A stretch of DNA of 64,000 bases from Coix lacryma-jobi var. lacryma-jobi. Taxonomy: Eukaryota > Streptophyta > Magnoliopsida > Poales > Poaceae. Location: NCBI GenBank assembly GCA_009763385.1, contig CM019824.1, positions 147,939,705-148,003,704 of the forward strand. The letters run 5' to 3'. Below, in pieces: positions 1-11,497 of this stretch; positions within the stretch are counted from its first letter, which is position 1; each line of letters opens with the position of its first letter. The translations under genes and the position numbers were made by a program. Under the pieces are notes generated by a model. The model was given only the letters and a program-made list of their open reading frames with translations, had not been told where the DNA came from and made no database searches.

Positions 1-28
1 GCTTTCGCTCGTGCGTCAACCGGCTATC

Positions 29-2206
29 TTAGGGTTTCGGCCCTAAGACAACACCAGTGAGCTCATTGAATGTAGCAGACAAGTCACACGTCACAGTGGT
101 AGTCGTCCCGAACAGAGACTCTGTCAGACGTGGAGTGAACCCTGTGTGAAGTGGACTGAAAAGCGGGGCCCTCCAAGTGGAGTGGTATACCAGGTAGACT
201 GGGAGGGACCCGAGAGCTATGGGAGCTGGCTCTGCTGCTGCTGTTGGGGTGGGACAGGAGGCGGCCACTGAATCATCTGCTGGGGTGGGGGCTGCTGCCA
301 CTTGGAGGGTCTGCTCATGAGCTTCTCCATGAAGCTGAGCGTCTGCTGCTGGAGGGCAAGCATCTGCCGCTGATGGTCATCAGACCTAGCCAGAGCCTGC
401 TGCTGGGAAGCAAGCATCTATCGCTGAATAGCGTTTGACCTGTCCTGTGCCTGCTGCTGAGCCAGTGCTTGTGCCTCTGCTAGGCGCTCCTGCTTCTGAG
501 CTAACCTCTGCATGTCCTGTGTCACTGTCCTATGCTGCTCCTCTATCCTTGATAGAATAACAAGAATTGCGGGATCAGAGGAAGCAATACCAGACGTCCC
601 GACCTCGGTGTCATGGGAACAGGGTTGAGCATGAGGCGGGAGCTGGTAGTCCTTGTCAGAGCTATCGGTGGGGTCCTCGGTGACAAACTGTCCCTCGCCC
701 TCTAAGTCTGCAAGCTCTCTCCCTACGAGGACTCGGACTGTCTCATCCTACTCTTGTGCAGTTTCTGGCACGTCGAGGCACTATCAGGAGCTGTACGTTG
801 CTGTAGCTGCCTGTGGTCACGGCCGTGTCTGAGAAGCTGGCTCATGTGGTACTTAGGGAACACAGTCGTCGAGCTGGTGAGAGACTGCCCTGGGTATGTC
901 CCTGTGGTGGCAGCTACCTTCCATAGGATATACGAAATCCAGTGTGCGTAGGGTAGCTGCCTGCGGGCCTTGATGCCCTCTGCCACTATGTCCTCCATCT
1001 CACACAGTATCACATCCCACACGTCGAACTCCTGCTGCCTAACCATATAAGCAAGTAACCACAACTGCAGCCGGGAGAGTCCCCTCGAAAGCCCACCCTG
1101 GGTAACAAAGTACGCCGAAGGAGATCGTTGAGGATCCGAGTCGTAGGGGTGAGATCCCTGGGCGTGCGACTCGAACCCTCGCCGAAGGGCTCAGTGAAGC
1201 ACGGACTTACCAAATCTATCGTCGGCTGCTCTCCGCCGTGAGGGCGTTTGGGTGGCTCCGTTCTGTCGTAGCATAGGGTGTGGATCCGGGCCTAAGAGTG
1301 TCGCAGGCCAAACCACTCCCGGATCTCGGAAGAAAATAGCCTATAGTGTTCCCCTCTGAAAGAAAACTCAATAGTCTCTCGGTCTGGGTGCACCCACAGT
1401 GAAGCATAAAATTGAAAGACCCAATCCTTTATATATGAGATAGACCGCCCCAACAAGTCTACCAGACCAGGATATGCTCTCTAGCTGCTGCAACCACTGA
1501 CTCCAAAGGGCACACTCTCTGCGAACGCAGGCAGATCCCGACGTTCCTATAGCCCTAGTAGAAATCCTCCTGGAGGACTGTGTAGAACTCTGGGCTGGCA
1601 TGTTGCTGCCTCTCCCTAGGAAACCACTACTCAACTGGCACTAGGCGTAGCGTCTGGATCTGGGAGCAGGTAGCCACACAGAGGTCAAGCCGCAGAATCT
1701 ACGGGGGCGCACGCCTCGACGGAGCACGTGCACCGCGCGGAGGGACCTAGGGTCGGGGTGGCACATCAGTCCTATGATGAGATGACCGATGCCGAGACTG
1801 CTCAGCTGGGACCTCCTCCTCTGCCGCTGGCTCGGCTGCCTAGGCATTTGCTGTCTCCGACTCTGCCTGGTCCTGTCGGAGCCCTACAGCTCGTCAACTA
1901 GAGCGGTGAAAGTCGTCCAGCGACCGACAACCATAAGTGTCCCTGCTGGTGATCCGTGCCGATGCTCGGTCTCGTCAATCGCTTGCCTCTGCTCGGGGGT
2001 GAGAGAGTCCTCGATCTGTAAACCGCCACTGTGGCCTCCCCTCTCAGCACGCTTTGCGGCGTCTGCAACAGCCTGTGCCTGCTTAGCCTCCAAGCTCTGG
2101 AGCGCTTCCTGTGCATGATCAGCTTCGCCTTCCCCTTCGCTGCACTGGAAGGAGGAGGACGAGGAGGGGAATCCCCCGAGGCACCACCGACGTTCTTGCA
2201 GCGCAT
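29..2206 (-). pseudogene. Decayed accessory ORF of plant-transposon-protein type
   Basis: Coding runs on the minus strand from a probable start near 2206 (peptide begins MRCKNVGGASGD) to about 30. It is spread over several frames, so it is broken by multiple frameshifts and stops. Recognisable blocks are a basic, Ser/Pro-rich N-terminus (2206-1900); a central piece with LNDLLRRTLLPRVGF (about 1130-1080) followed in another frame by WLLAYMVRQQEFDVWDV and LPYAHWISYI (1064-920); and a Gln/Pro-rich tail (417-217). This order resembles the widespread grass ORFs annotated as putative plant transposon proteins, often found inside LTR elements. A more intact relative appears to lie in element D at 37897-41218. 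The molecular function of the family is not known to me. It lies immediately left of copia element A in the opposite orientation, so it belongs to an older sequence that A probably entered. Confidence 0.5.
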
Positions 2207-2546
2207 AGCTGACAAGAACAAGAACCACTATCACGGAAAAGTTTAGGACTGCCACTAAAAGATCAACTGACAACTGAAGAACACTGACAAGTCCACTGAC
2301 ACGGAAAAACTGACAGAGACCCCACCTGACTCACTGAACAGCTGCCACTGACACTCGCGAGGCTTGGCCTCAATCCTTACCCGCGGGCTTGGCCACGGGT
2401 TCACTGTCACTGCCAACTGCCAACTGAACGGGCCACTGACTTGCTGCAAGATTAGATGGGATATACGATAAGCATACACATAGTCTAGAGATTAGCGAGA
2501 CCTAATGAAAGCAAAGCATTGGAGGTAAGATATGGAAGGGGCTTTG
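2207..2546. other. No gene seen; left flank of copia element A
   Basis: Sequence upstream of the decayed accessory ORF with repeated ACTGACA-type words around 2270-2440. No coding potential was recognised. It ends with a purine-rich stretch (2521-2543) directly before the LTR start. Confidence 0.4.
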
Positions 2547-2885
2547 TGTAAGTGCATTCGCCCCCAATGTGGGTTTTGGCTAATTAATGACAATCGAATT
2601 AGGGACTAACGGTTTTATAAAGGCATGTATGCAGGTGTTAGTCCTTAGAAAGAATTGCAATGTTGAAATCCCGTTGAACAAAGCACGTTAAATTTTGTTA
2701 GACAAAAGGTGCCTAGCTCAAGTGGTGGATTGATATTTTGCTTTTGAACTTGAGTTATAGGTAAGCCGGACTATCAAAAGGGATACAAATTAGGCTAGCT
2801 AGATGTGGAGAAAAGTGCTCATATCGACTAACAAAAGTTTGCTTAAGAGACACCGCGCACTCACGAACACATAGAGTTTTTCCTG

Positions 2886-3665
2886 CACGATCCGTAGTAC
2901 CGACCATGGTGTCGGTAGTACCGCCCAGGGGTGTTGCGCGCAATGCTCTCTGGATAGGGTCGAAAATGACCTAGCAGTAGTACCGCTATAAAGTCGGTAC
3001 TACCGGGGTCGGTAGTACCAACCTCCTGGTCGGTAGTACCGACCGTCCAGGGACAGTTTACTCCCTCTCTATGTAGATTCGAAAATGGCCTATCGGTAGT
3101 ACCGCCATAAGGCCGGTACTACCGGGCTTGGTAGTACCGACCCTATGGTCGGTAGTATCGACCCCTTAGGTCAGTTTCGCAGACCTCTCTGTTCGTGACT
3201 CAAAATGGCTTGGCGGTCAGTGGCGGAGCTAGAGAAAACATGAAAGGGGTGTGCCTTATCTTATGGTTGCAAGGATCTATAAATTATGGGCGCAAATATG
3301 GTGAAAATTTGACTCTTTCCATTGTTTTTTGAATTTTGTGTGGGTGCGGCCGCACCCACAGTGATGAACATAGCTCCGCCCCTGTTGGTGGTAGTACCAC
3401 TATAAGAGCCGGTACTACCGAGGTCGGTTGTACTGACCCCTGGTCGGTGGTACCGAGCTCATCCGGGTGATTTCACAGACCTCTCTGTCTGCGGCCACTT
3501 TGGCCTGGCGGTAGTACCGCCATAGGGCTGGTACTACCGACCCTCGGTGGTACCAACCTGTTGGTCGGTGGTTTCAACCTGGTCAAACTAGATCTGGCGT
3601 AGTGTGAGTTGGTTGGCCGGTACTACCGACCCCTCAAGGTCAGTACTACCGACAAGCCTCGGGAC
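2886..3665. repeat. Array of GGTAGTACC palindromes in LTR A
   Basis: More than a dozen copies of CGGTAGTACCG or its complement CGGTACTACCG sit in clusters, many extended to GGTCGGTAGTACCGACC (8-bp arms around one central base). They lie upstream of the TATA box, in the U3 portion. A few more copies lie downstream of it at 13367-13450. Palindromic LTR repeats are known for Sireviruses; a cis-regulatory role here is inference. Confidence 0.85.
3218..3384. mobile_element. 167-bp hAT-type MITE
   Basis: Terminal inverted repeats CAGTGGCGGAGCTA and, at the other end, TAGCTCCGCCCCTG (one mismatch when inverted). The flanking 8-bp repeats TTGGCGGT (3210-3217) and TTGGTGGT (3385-3392) match at 7 of 8 positions. 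Eight-base duplications and CAGTGGCGGA termini fit non-autonomous hAT elements of plants. There is no coding sequence. It interrupts the palindrome array of LTR A. Confidence 0.8.
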
Positions 3666-4133
3666 AGGGTGACTATAAATAGCCACCCACTTAACTTCTA
3701 ACTGTCACCCATGAACTCCACTCATTCATTGCGAGCTACCAACAAACAAAACACCTCCCAAGCATTGACTCCTCCCCTCTCCCCCTCCCCTTTGCTCCTA
3801 GATTCATTCTTTTGCAAAATTTGAGCTAGGGAAGTGAGATTAGAGAGTGGGAAGCTTCGATCTACAACTTGAGCACTTGGTTCCCGCATCTAGCTGGCTT
3901 GGTTTGTGTTTATTACTCTTGGGTTCTTTGAACCCTAGCCGGTTTGGTGTTCTTCGTGGTAGCCCGTGTTGATTCATTTGTGAGGGCTCTCCGAAGCGTT
4001 TGTATTTCCCCTGTGATTCTTAGTGGAGATACTCGGCTAACCTTTGTGGTGGCTTGAGTGAGGCAAGGAGGTGAAAGAGACTCGGACCTTGGCGGTCACC
4101 TCAACAATGAGGACATAGGCACTCCTTAGTGGT

Positions 4134-5750
4134 TGTTGACACTTACTACGGTCGTCACCAAAGTCGCCCTTGGCAACGGCACTAGTAATGCTAAGGTATG
4201 TTATCAGAACACTAGAAATAAATCTGCAAGCGCACAGATTAGATACCGCACTTCACCGGATGTAGACCCAGTTTTATATCGAACCCAAAGGAACAGGGTT
4301 ATCGTATTAAGTCTATTGCTTAAACCCTGAGCACTAGCAAAAGCGAGAATATAAAAGATAAAGGGGAACACTAGGGTTTCCAGCTCTAACCTCAGGAAGC
4401 TATGCGATTATTATTCTACTATGGATTATGTTGGGAGACCACATCCAAAGTATGGCGATTCCCAGGTAACATACTCCTGCTAGCCCTATAGACGGGAGGT
4501 GGACTATGGAAGATTCAACAGGCCTATAAGAGTCACACCCACGAGCTACCACCGATCCGGAATATAGGGTACACCATGCAAGTAATGGAGTCTAAGCACC
4601 ACGCTTACACGACGACGACTCCTCTAACTCTAGAGCGACTAGATTAGAGTACCCTAATTAGAATTAGTACTCTAATTAGAGATGCAAGCCAGAAGAACAA
4701 TAAGAACAAGAATGCTTACTGATAATTAGAAGTTGAAGACCGAAGATTATCCTGATCCAAGCTCTTGACGAACTTGAATCCGCAGATACAAGCTGAAGAA
4801 GTAGATCCGACAGGTCGGATCTCCTTCTAATCCTCCTCTAATACCTCTCTCTCTCTCTCTCTCTCTTCTAATTTTAATCTTTGAATAACTCTCCACCACT
4901 AGATGAAGTAGAACTAGAACTAGAAGAACTAGAACTAGAAGAAGAACTAGAACAAGAACTAGATCTAAATCAACTAGAGGGATCTCTACTTCTACTTGAA
5001 GACCTAAAGTTGGATATGTAGATGAACAATGAAGATGAAGATGGAGATGCCTCCCCAAGGGGGTTTGAGTCTGGTTTTATAGCCCGTAAGGATGAACCGC
5101 AGCCCTCGAATCAAACCGACCTTGAACAAGGGTTGAGATTCGTTGTAGAGGTCGATTAGGGCACGCTCCACGAAGATGGGCCGAGGACCTTCCTGGCCCA
5201 GGCCGGCCGGCCTGGGGGTGGGGATGGCCGGCCCCACCTGTCAACCACTTGGTCCCTCCTTCGACGTGGTGTCTTCTTGATCCTCCCTTGTTGCCCTAAC
5301 GCGACTTGCCATCTGTTTGCATGATTCATCGTGTTGGAATATGACTCTACCTCTTTCCATCTGCAGGAAAACTCCCTGGAAGACAGTAATTCATCAAAGC
5401 TGTTGGATCTGTCACTTTAGCCCCTGAATTATGTTGCTTGGTGATCACTCCAGGTTGTTCTAGAAGCTTCCAAGTCATATCCAACTAGGACTCTTGCTCC
5501 GGGACTCCAAATGTAGCAAACCATATGTCCGTTTCGATCGTCTCGACGAGCTCTTCATATTGGTGTTCTCTGTTTCATCACTTGAGATACTTTTATATGG
5601 TGAAATATTGATAACCGTGCAAAACAAGTGAAAACAGCATAACTCGAGGAACTTGTTAGAATCAAACCCTACAACTATGGTTTATGGTTTATTTCATGTC
5701 ATTCTATGCATTAGTTGATGGTACAATATTGACTGTAAGGACCGTCAACA
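4134..5750 (-). repeat. Element 1 LTR (3' LTR in element orientation)
   Basis: The LTR starts TGTTGACACTTACTACGG and ends ACCGTCAACA on the plus strand. It matches 11498-13097 nearly throughout. It holds a CT microsatellite (4844-4866), a CTAGAACTAGAA-type simple repeat (about 4905-4975) and a GC-rich segment near 5190-5240. Confidence 0.9.
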
Positions 5751-5766
5751 AGTTCCCCCAAGCTTA
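5751..5766 (-). promoter_or_regulatory. Polypurine tract of element 1
   Basis: The minus strand reads TAAGCTTGGGGGAACT directly against the 3' LTR, the expected plus-strand primer position. Similar CTTGGGGGA words recur at about 6914-6923 and 7173-7183, so the tract appears in extra upstream copies. Confidence 0.75.
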
Positions 5767-6831
5767 CCCTTTGTTAGTCCCTTAGCAAAACCAAAACTTA
5801 ACAATGGATCAGGAGTTGCTGCAATATCTTCATTTCCAGCAAGTATACCTGTTGTTAAACAAAAATTCTCCAAAATATATTATGTTATTTTTCATGGGGC
5901 TTATTACTTTTACCTTAGATCTTGAGTAATTGAAAGATTGAACGATCAAATCAAGCACTATGTCTCTAGTTCTTTCACTTCACCTTTATCCCGGAGTTTT
6001 AATTAATTTTTAAAAGCTTTAATACATATGTTGTCAAATTAAACAATGGATCCAAAGAGAAAGTCAACCAACCATTGAATCAAGAAGTGCATGTGTATGG
6101 AAAAATGGAGTCAGATGCTTTTTTAAATATATTCACTCTCTTCTATTTATCAGAGACATATGGCTATTAGGCTAATTCTACTGTTGGGCACGTGTCCATT
6201 TTTTCTGATCTTTTTCGAGGTTCCGGACACTTGTCCCTTTTTATTTCCTCGGGATCTATCTTCTTGAGGTTTCGGACACTTGTCCCTTTTTATTTCCTCG
6301 AATCTCTCTTTTTTTTCTTTTTTTCTTTTAAATAATAGCCACATGCTTCCAATAAACTTCTGAGAGGGTAGCAACAGATAATTATGAGCATTTATGCGGA
6401 AGATGGATGAAATGTGTAAGTGATCTCAATTCAATGGTATGATAAACTACTCATAGGGTTAATAAAGCTTAATTTAACTCAATGCAATTATTAGTCATGT
6501 TTATATTTAGAAATCTCCGGAACTTTAGTGTTGTTTAGAACAAGATAATAGCAGCTCAGATCATCACATGTCATATCCCAATTACCTAGACCTTAGATCA
6601 AGTATTTGCCAACCATGCATTTAATTTTATTTTAAGGCATCATTATTAATTAGGAGAGCTCATGCTTTGAAGGCTAGGTACTTGAAAGAAATTAGATAGA
6701 GCATCTATTCATCATTTCCATGCAAAAGATTAGAGAGAGGGTTCTTCTTTGGTTATCAACTTCTTAAAACAAACTAGACACACTATTTTATTTATTTAAT
6801 CTAACACACTTTAAGATATAATATAAAAGCT

Positions 6832-6847
6832 AATAGTAGTAGTAGTA

Positions 6848-6902
<55 letters not shown>
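6832..6902. repeat. Compound (TAG)n(TAA)n microsatellite
   Basis: Uninterrupted trinucleotide repeat, a few TAG units followed by roughly twenty TAA-type units. Confidence 0.95.
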
Positions 6903-6903
<1 letters not shown>

Positions 6904-6946
6904 GGGGGTGCGTCTCCCCCAAGTTGGTTCCCTTAATAGCATTGAA

Positions 6947-7100
6947 CCTTCATGTGCCCATATATTTTTGTCTTTTTAACTAAGGGTGAGCCTTCATGTG
7001 CCCACATATTTTTGTCTTTTTTTTAATAGTGAGCCTTCATGTGCCCACATATTTTTATTCTTTTATTTTTAAGGGTGAGCCTTCATGTGCTCACATTTTT
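6947..7100. repeat. Tandem repeat, four units of about 42-47 bp
   Basis: Each unit begins CCTTCATGTGCCCA and continues through an AT-rich stretch to GGGTGAG or GTGAG. Unit starts are near 6947, 6991, 7033 and 7080. The last unit is partial. Unit lengths differ by T-run length. Confidence 0.85.
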
Positions 7101-7893
7101 TTTATTTTGAATTTGTTTATATAATAAAAAACTTAAGAGAATAAAGATACTTACGTGGATACATAGGGATGTCTTCCCCCAAGCTGAATGCTGACGTAGT
7201 CGTTCGATCTTGCAATGTAGCAGACTGGCGGTGGATATATCCTTCCTCTATCAGAACTTTGATTGATGTCGATGGTTGTTGAAACAGTGTTCCAGTAGTG
7301 GATGGAACATTCACTTGCTCGTCAGCTTTTCTTGGCCTTTTAAATCCTATGAAACTCAATAGACAACAAAACTTGTGGAATAGATTAAGCATCAGTGGTT
7401 GGCCACTCAAGCCTTAGCTGTCTAGAATTTCAGTAAGATCTCTTTCTTAATATTTTTATATTTTAATATTTTTACGATGCAAGAGAAAAAATGCAACAGG
7501 ATGAATGTATGCATATTTATTTTTATTATTTTTATGCCACCACGGTGAACATTCCTGTGGGTTTTTACACACCATAGAATTATTCACATGGGGCTTCATG
7601 GTTTATGATGCATTAAAATATTTTTTATTTTGTTTTCTAATAAAAATGTTTGTAAATTAAATATGATGATATAAGAAATGATTATGGATTAAATATGAGA
7701 AATATGCAGGAAAGTAAATATGAGGATAAGTACTGATTTTTACCTTTTGGCGAAGGTTCGGATATTTTGGTCCGACGAACCGGACCTTCTCTTGGTTCAG
7801 ACCTCTCAAGGTATGTCAGACGTTTGGAAAGTTGTTATTGATTGTACCTCTTAGGTGCAGACATTTTCTTCCATACTTTCTTGGTCTGAGTCT

Positions 7894-8380
7894 TTACTTC
7901 CTGTGGTTCACTGTCTTGAGGTTTCTCTCCTTTCTTTTCTGGGACAGTGTCGATAACTTCTTCTTCATGATTGACCTCTCTATTCTTAATAGCTTGCCTT
8001 CTTTGGCGTTGAGAGCGGCGTCTTTCACTTCTGTTCTTCTTGGGTGCTTCATTGGATATATTGATGAAGTATCATCGTATCTTTTCTCCAGGAAAGTGAA
8101 AATGGATTTCCTCTTGTAGATGATTGTACTTGTAGTGTAGAGGAACGGTCTTCCTAGGATGAGGTGGACATCATTGTCTTCTCCCATGTCGAGGATCAAC
8201 AAGTCTGTGGGGACTTCATGACCTCTAATTCTGACTACAATGTCTTCCATCATTCCTTCTTGATTATGCCTTTTGATATGGTGTCACTCATGTTCGTCGT
8301 TCGTCCAGCAGTTTGAAGTGAAACGTTAAGTGTGGAACCTGGCAACATCTTGCTTAGTGTGCATGTTCTTGTAGATCTAG
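7894..8380 (-). pseudogene. Retroviral-type aspartic protease remnant of element 1
   Basis: The open segment 8253-7894 contains VPTDLLILDMGEDNDVHL and ILGRPFL, the C-terminal signature of the protease domain in Athila/Tat-like gypsy elements. The same block in element 2 reads VLDMGRKDDIHI and ILGRPFLNTT. The N-terminal part, which would carry the catalytic Asp-Thr-Gly, is not readable in this frame. Fragments upstream to about 8380 look related but frameshifted. The product would be the retropepsin that processes Gag. Lysine-rich sequence follows to the stop. No reverse transcriptase follows, unlike in an autonomous element. Confidence 0.65.
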
Positions 8381-11300
8381 GACCTTCACTCTGTAGAATT
8401 TGGGAGTGAGTTCTCCATGTTTTGCTAAAGAGTGTGTCCTGCTCATAAAGACAAGGTAGAGATCAAGTGCATGGGCTCTGTTGGTGGAAAAAACACCAAC
8501 AGAACCAAAAGTTTTGTTTATTCCCCTCTAACCTTAGGCACATTGCACAAGATACACTTGTTGTTTATGTGTTCTATTCAATCTTAATATGAGTGATAGG
8601 ATTAGAGGATGAGCATGAAAGTAGCATCTTAAAATATTTAACAGATCAATGCATAAAGTGTCGATCTTTTCATAATTGAGATATATCATCTTCCAAAGGT
8701 TAGATGCACAACATTTTAGCTCATTTAGTTAAGACAGTGAGATTCAATAGAGTAAAGCTAGGAACAAAGATCAAAGGACTAAACATGTTGAGTTGATTAG
8801 GTTGAATCAAATGAGGTGCAACTTAAACATGTTTTGTTCTTTATTTATGTTCATACTAGAATCAAGAAGAATCTTTTAAAGTGATGGTTACTTACCTTGA
8901 AATGTTACTTAGTCATTGAAGAGTGATATGTCGAACCACCTTGTGGAAGCTTCACTTGTCTAGCTGGCTTGTCTTCTCTTGCTCGTCTCACAGTGTGCTT
9001 GAGAGGAAGAAGATCACGGTGGAATCATCTTTATAGGTATCGACCTTCCTTCTCTATGTGTCGACTTATCAGTGAAGGCACATTGTTCTTCGAGTATGCT
9101 GACTAGGATCCTCTCTCTTTCTTGTATTAATTCTATACTATGAGGATGTAGGGACAGTTCCACATTCTTCTCTTGTCAATCTTTCTTGTTTTTCTTTAAT
9201 TAATGGGTTGATAAGAGACTTGAAGTTAGAGCTGTTACTCGAGTGCCTTCATGATAGTCTTTGTCTTTTAGTGTCACGACTGAGACTTGTTCTCTCAATA
9301 GTGTCTAGATGATGGAGATATTATTGGTTGTTCTTCTTGATTTTGCTAGCTCAGGTATTATTTCTCCATCTTCTAATTCTTGTGGTGCAGTGGCTTCATC
9401 CTTCATGATGCCCTCCTTAATTCTTGGCAGTTGGTTCTTCCTTCGACGTCTTATCTTGGTTCTCTTTACCTGCTCATAAGTGATGTAGTTGTTGAAGAAT
9501 CAACAAAAGATCCAAGAGTTGACTTCTCCAGGTCTGACATAGATGATAACATTGATGGCATTCAAGAACGATCTTCCAAGAATGAGTGGTGGATCATATT
9601 CTTCTTCTCGACTGGGATGGCATCTAGTGGTTTGTATTGATCAAAGTGGTGAGTAGGAGATCAATATGTCTTGAAGCTGGTTTTCTCCTTCCTCCCCTTG
9701 ATTGTGAAAAACATCTAGATAACAGAATTCTCTCTCAGGCTGGCTTGTGATGTAGATCGATTCCCAAACAACATGTTCATGTGTTGGATTTGTAGATCTT
9801 GTTATTGTTGTAGTCGTACCATCTTGTCTCCAAAGCTAGCTCTTGATTAGAAGAGAAGATAACTCCCCACTTCTTGTCTTGATGTCTTGGACAATGATGG
9901 TTGCAGGCATAGGTTGTCTCATACGAGGTAAGTTGCATCTTGTTTGTCATCAGCGCCCAAGCAAGACTCAAAGCTAGGCTAGCACCATTTGTGATCTAAG
10001 AGTAGGTTTGTGTGTCTATGGTTTGGGTTTTGGATCTTCAATGTTCAGACCAAACCATGGATGAACAAAATCTCTCTCCTGCATAACGTTAGTGGATATA
10101 TACCTGAAGGATTGCAAGAATTTGAAGCATGAGTTGTTATCCATAACTTATGTATTTTGCATCTATGCTAATCAAAAGATGTTTTTAGGATTATTTTAGC
10201 ATAGACTAGTATTTTATGTGCTGGCTGCACTTTAACATGATTCAAGGAAAAGATAACTTGCAGTAGAAGACAAAATAAATAAACTTTGATACTCACAGTT
10301 CTTTCATACATGATGAATGAGCTGAGTCTTCATTGTGCAAGAGTTGTTGAAGTTCATGTGTCTCTTCATCTCCAGTGTGAGTTCATCTCCGGACTATCCC
10401 AAATTAATAATGAAAGTTTTCCTGCAGGGGTTAGTCCAACAAAATATCCAATATCTACTATAGCATACTATCAGTTCAGAAATCAACCTAGACACCACGT
10501 CTAATTTGACTTAGGAAGGTATTCTAACCTAAGCACCATGCTCAATTTAAAATCCTTCTGAAGCAAAATCAACACACCTCTTGGTTTAAACTAAACACCA
10601 TGCCTAATTTAAAGAGATGTATGATTGTACTTCAAACCCATACATATACTATAGCAGGTAAAGGTAACATGAAAACATTGTAGAGATTTATTCAGATGGT
10701 GATGAAAGAGCATGATTAGTATATGAGCATATCTTAAAGGTAGGGACAACCAACATAGCAACATGGCAAGAGATATTCTTAGAAAGTCTATTCCCGAAGC
10801 TTGGATTTTGCAAATTAAGATTGGATGAATGTAATTCAATGTTGAATGATGATTGGTTGGACATACCTTGTGTTTGTTGTTCCTTCGTTCTTTTCTGCTC
10901 CAGACCTAGAAAGGTTAGTGACAAGAATACCCGAAGGAATATTTTCATAACTATATTCTATGCTCATTACAAGGACAGTGCAACAAAAAGGTGAACACTC
11001 ATGTTCGGGTGGTACTATCTTCTTTTAGGGAGTTGGTGAGAAAACTAAGGCAAGGGGGCTTTTCTAGTAATGCAATGAAACATAAACCTTGCTCACTAGC
11101 AGACAAGATAGAGGAACACTCTCTAATGGCAGCATTAAGGGATTACATGATGAGGTTATTAAAATCATCCCACAATGAGCCAAAAGATTATTTATCTAGT
11201 TGTCTAAAATGCAGACTCCCAAGAAGGAACGTTCCCAAAGCAGAATATTACTAAAATGTAGGCGTAGCACATAACCAGGTATTATGATAGGATTAAAGAT

Positions 11301-11471
11301 TCAACTGGTTATAGCTTGCGCTCATGGGGTAGTAACAGATAAGAGTGGAATTCAAAAAACAACATTCATAAGAATGAACACAAAAATAATGATGAAAAGA
11401 CTGGGACAAAAAAGGAAAACATAAAAGTATGATTACAAGCTTAAGCAGACTTAAGATCAACTCTAGACCGT
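8381..11471. other. Internal region of element 1 with no recognisable gene
   Basis: About 3.1 kb between the primer binding site and the protease remnant, where gag would be expected. Open frames here are short and have no recognisable gag or zinc-knuckle signature on either strand. Either gag was lost or it has decayed beyond recognition by eye. Confidence 0.5.
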
Positions 11472-11489
11472 TCCCTGACAACGGCGCCA
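11472..11489 (-). promoter_or_regulatory. Primer binding site of element 1
   Basis: The minus strand reads TGGCGCCGTTGTCAGGGA, close to the TGGCGCCGTTGCCGGGGA primer site found in many plant gypsy elements (I believe tRNA-Asp primed). It lies a few bases inside the 5' LTR and fixes the element orientation. Confidence 0.8.
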
Positions 11490-11497
11490 TAAATGCT

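Larger units (their letters stand above)
2547..4133 (+). mobile_element. 5' LTR of Sirevirus-type copia element A, first part
   Basis: The LTR starts TGTAAGTGCATTCGCCCCCA, which matches the outer ends of the element D LTRs in inverted orientation. It has a TATA box CTATAAATAG at 3673-3682 and a dense array of CGGTAGTACCG palindromes upstream of it. The LTR breaks off at 4133 where gypsy element 1 entered and resumes at 13103. The TSD copies GTGGT lie at 4129-4133 and 13098-13102. Reading across the insertion restores the sequence order seen in the D LTRs. It also contains a 167-bp MITE, which partly explains why this LTR (2020 bp in two parts) is longer than the 1784-bp LTRs of D. Confidence 0.85.
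5767..7893. other. Non-coding 3' internal region of element 1
   Basis: AT-rich sequence between the protease remnant and the polypurine tract. No credible gene was seen. It holds a direct repeat around 6185-6300 (words ending ACACTTGTCCCTTTTTATTT), a trinucleotide microsatellite and a tandem repeat of about 45 bp. Related words occur in element 2 near 30120-30160. Confidence 0.6.

Noticed and set aside
2886..3665. Regular short repeats suggestive of a CRISPR array
   Set aside because: Units are short palindromes with irregular spacing inside a plant LTR, recurring in the other LTRs of the same families; no cas genes; eukaryotic context.
4747..5058. Leu/Val-rich and Arg/Glu-rich open frame
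   Set aside because: Encoded by CT and CTAGAA simple repeats inside the element 1 LTR.
10991..11254. 88-codon open frame on the plus strand
   Set aside because: Opposite to element 1, no motif, AT-rich region; most likely chance.
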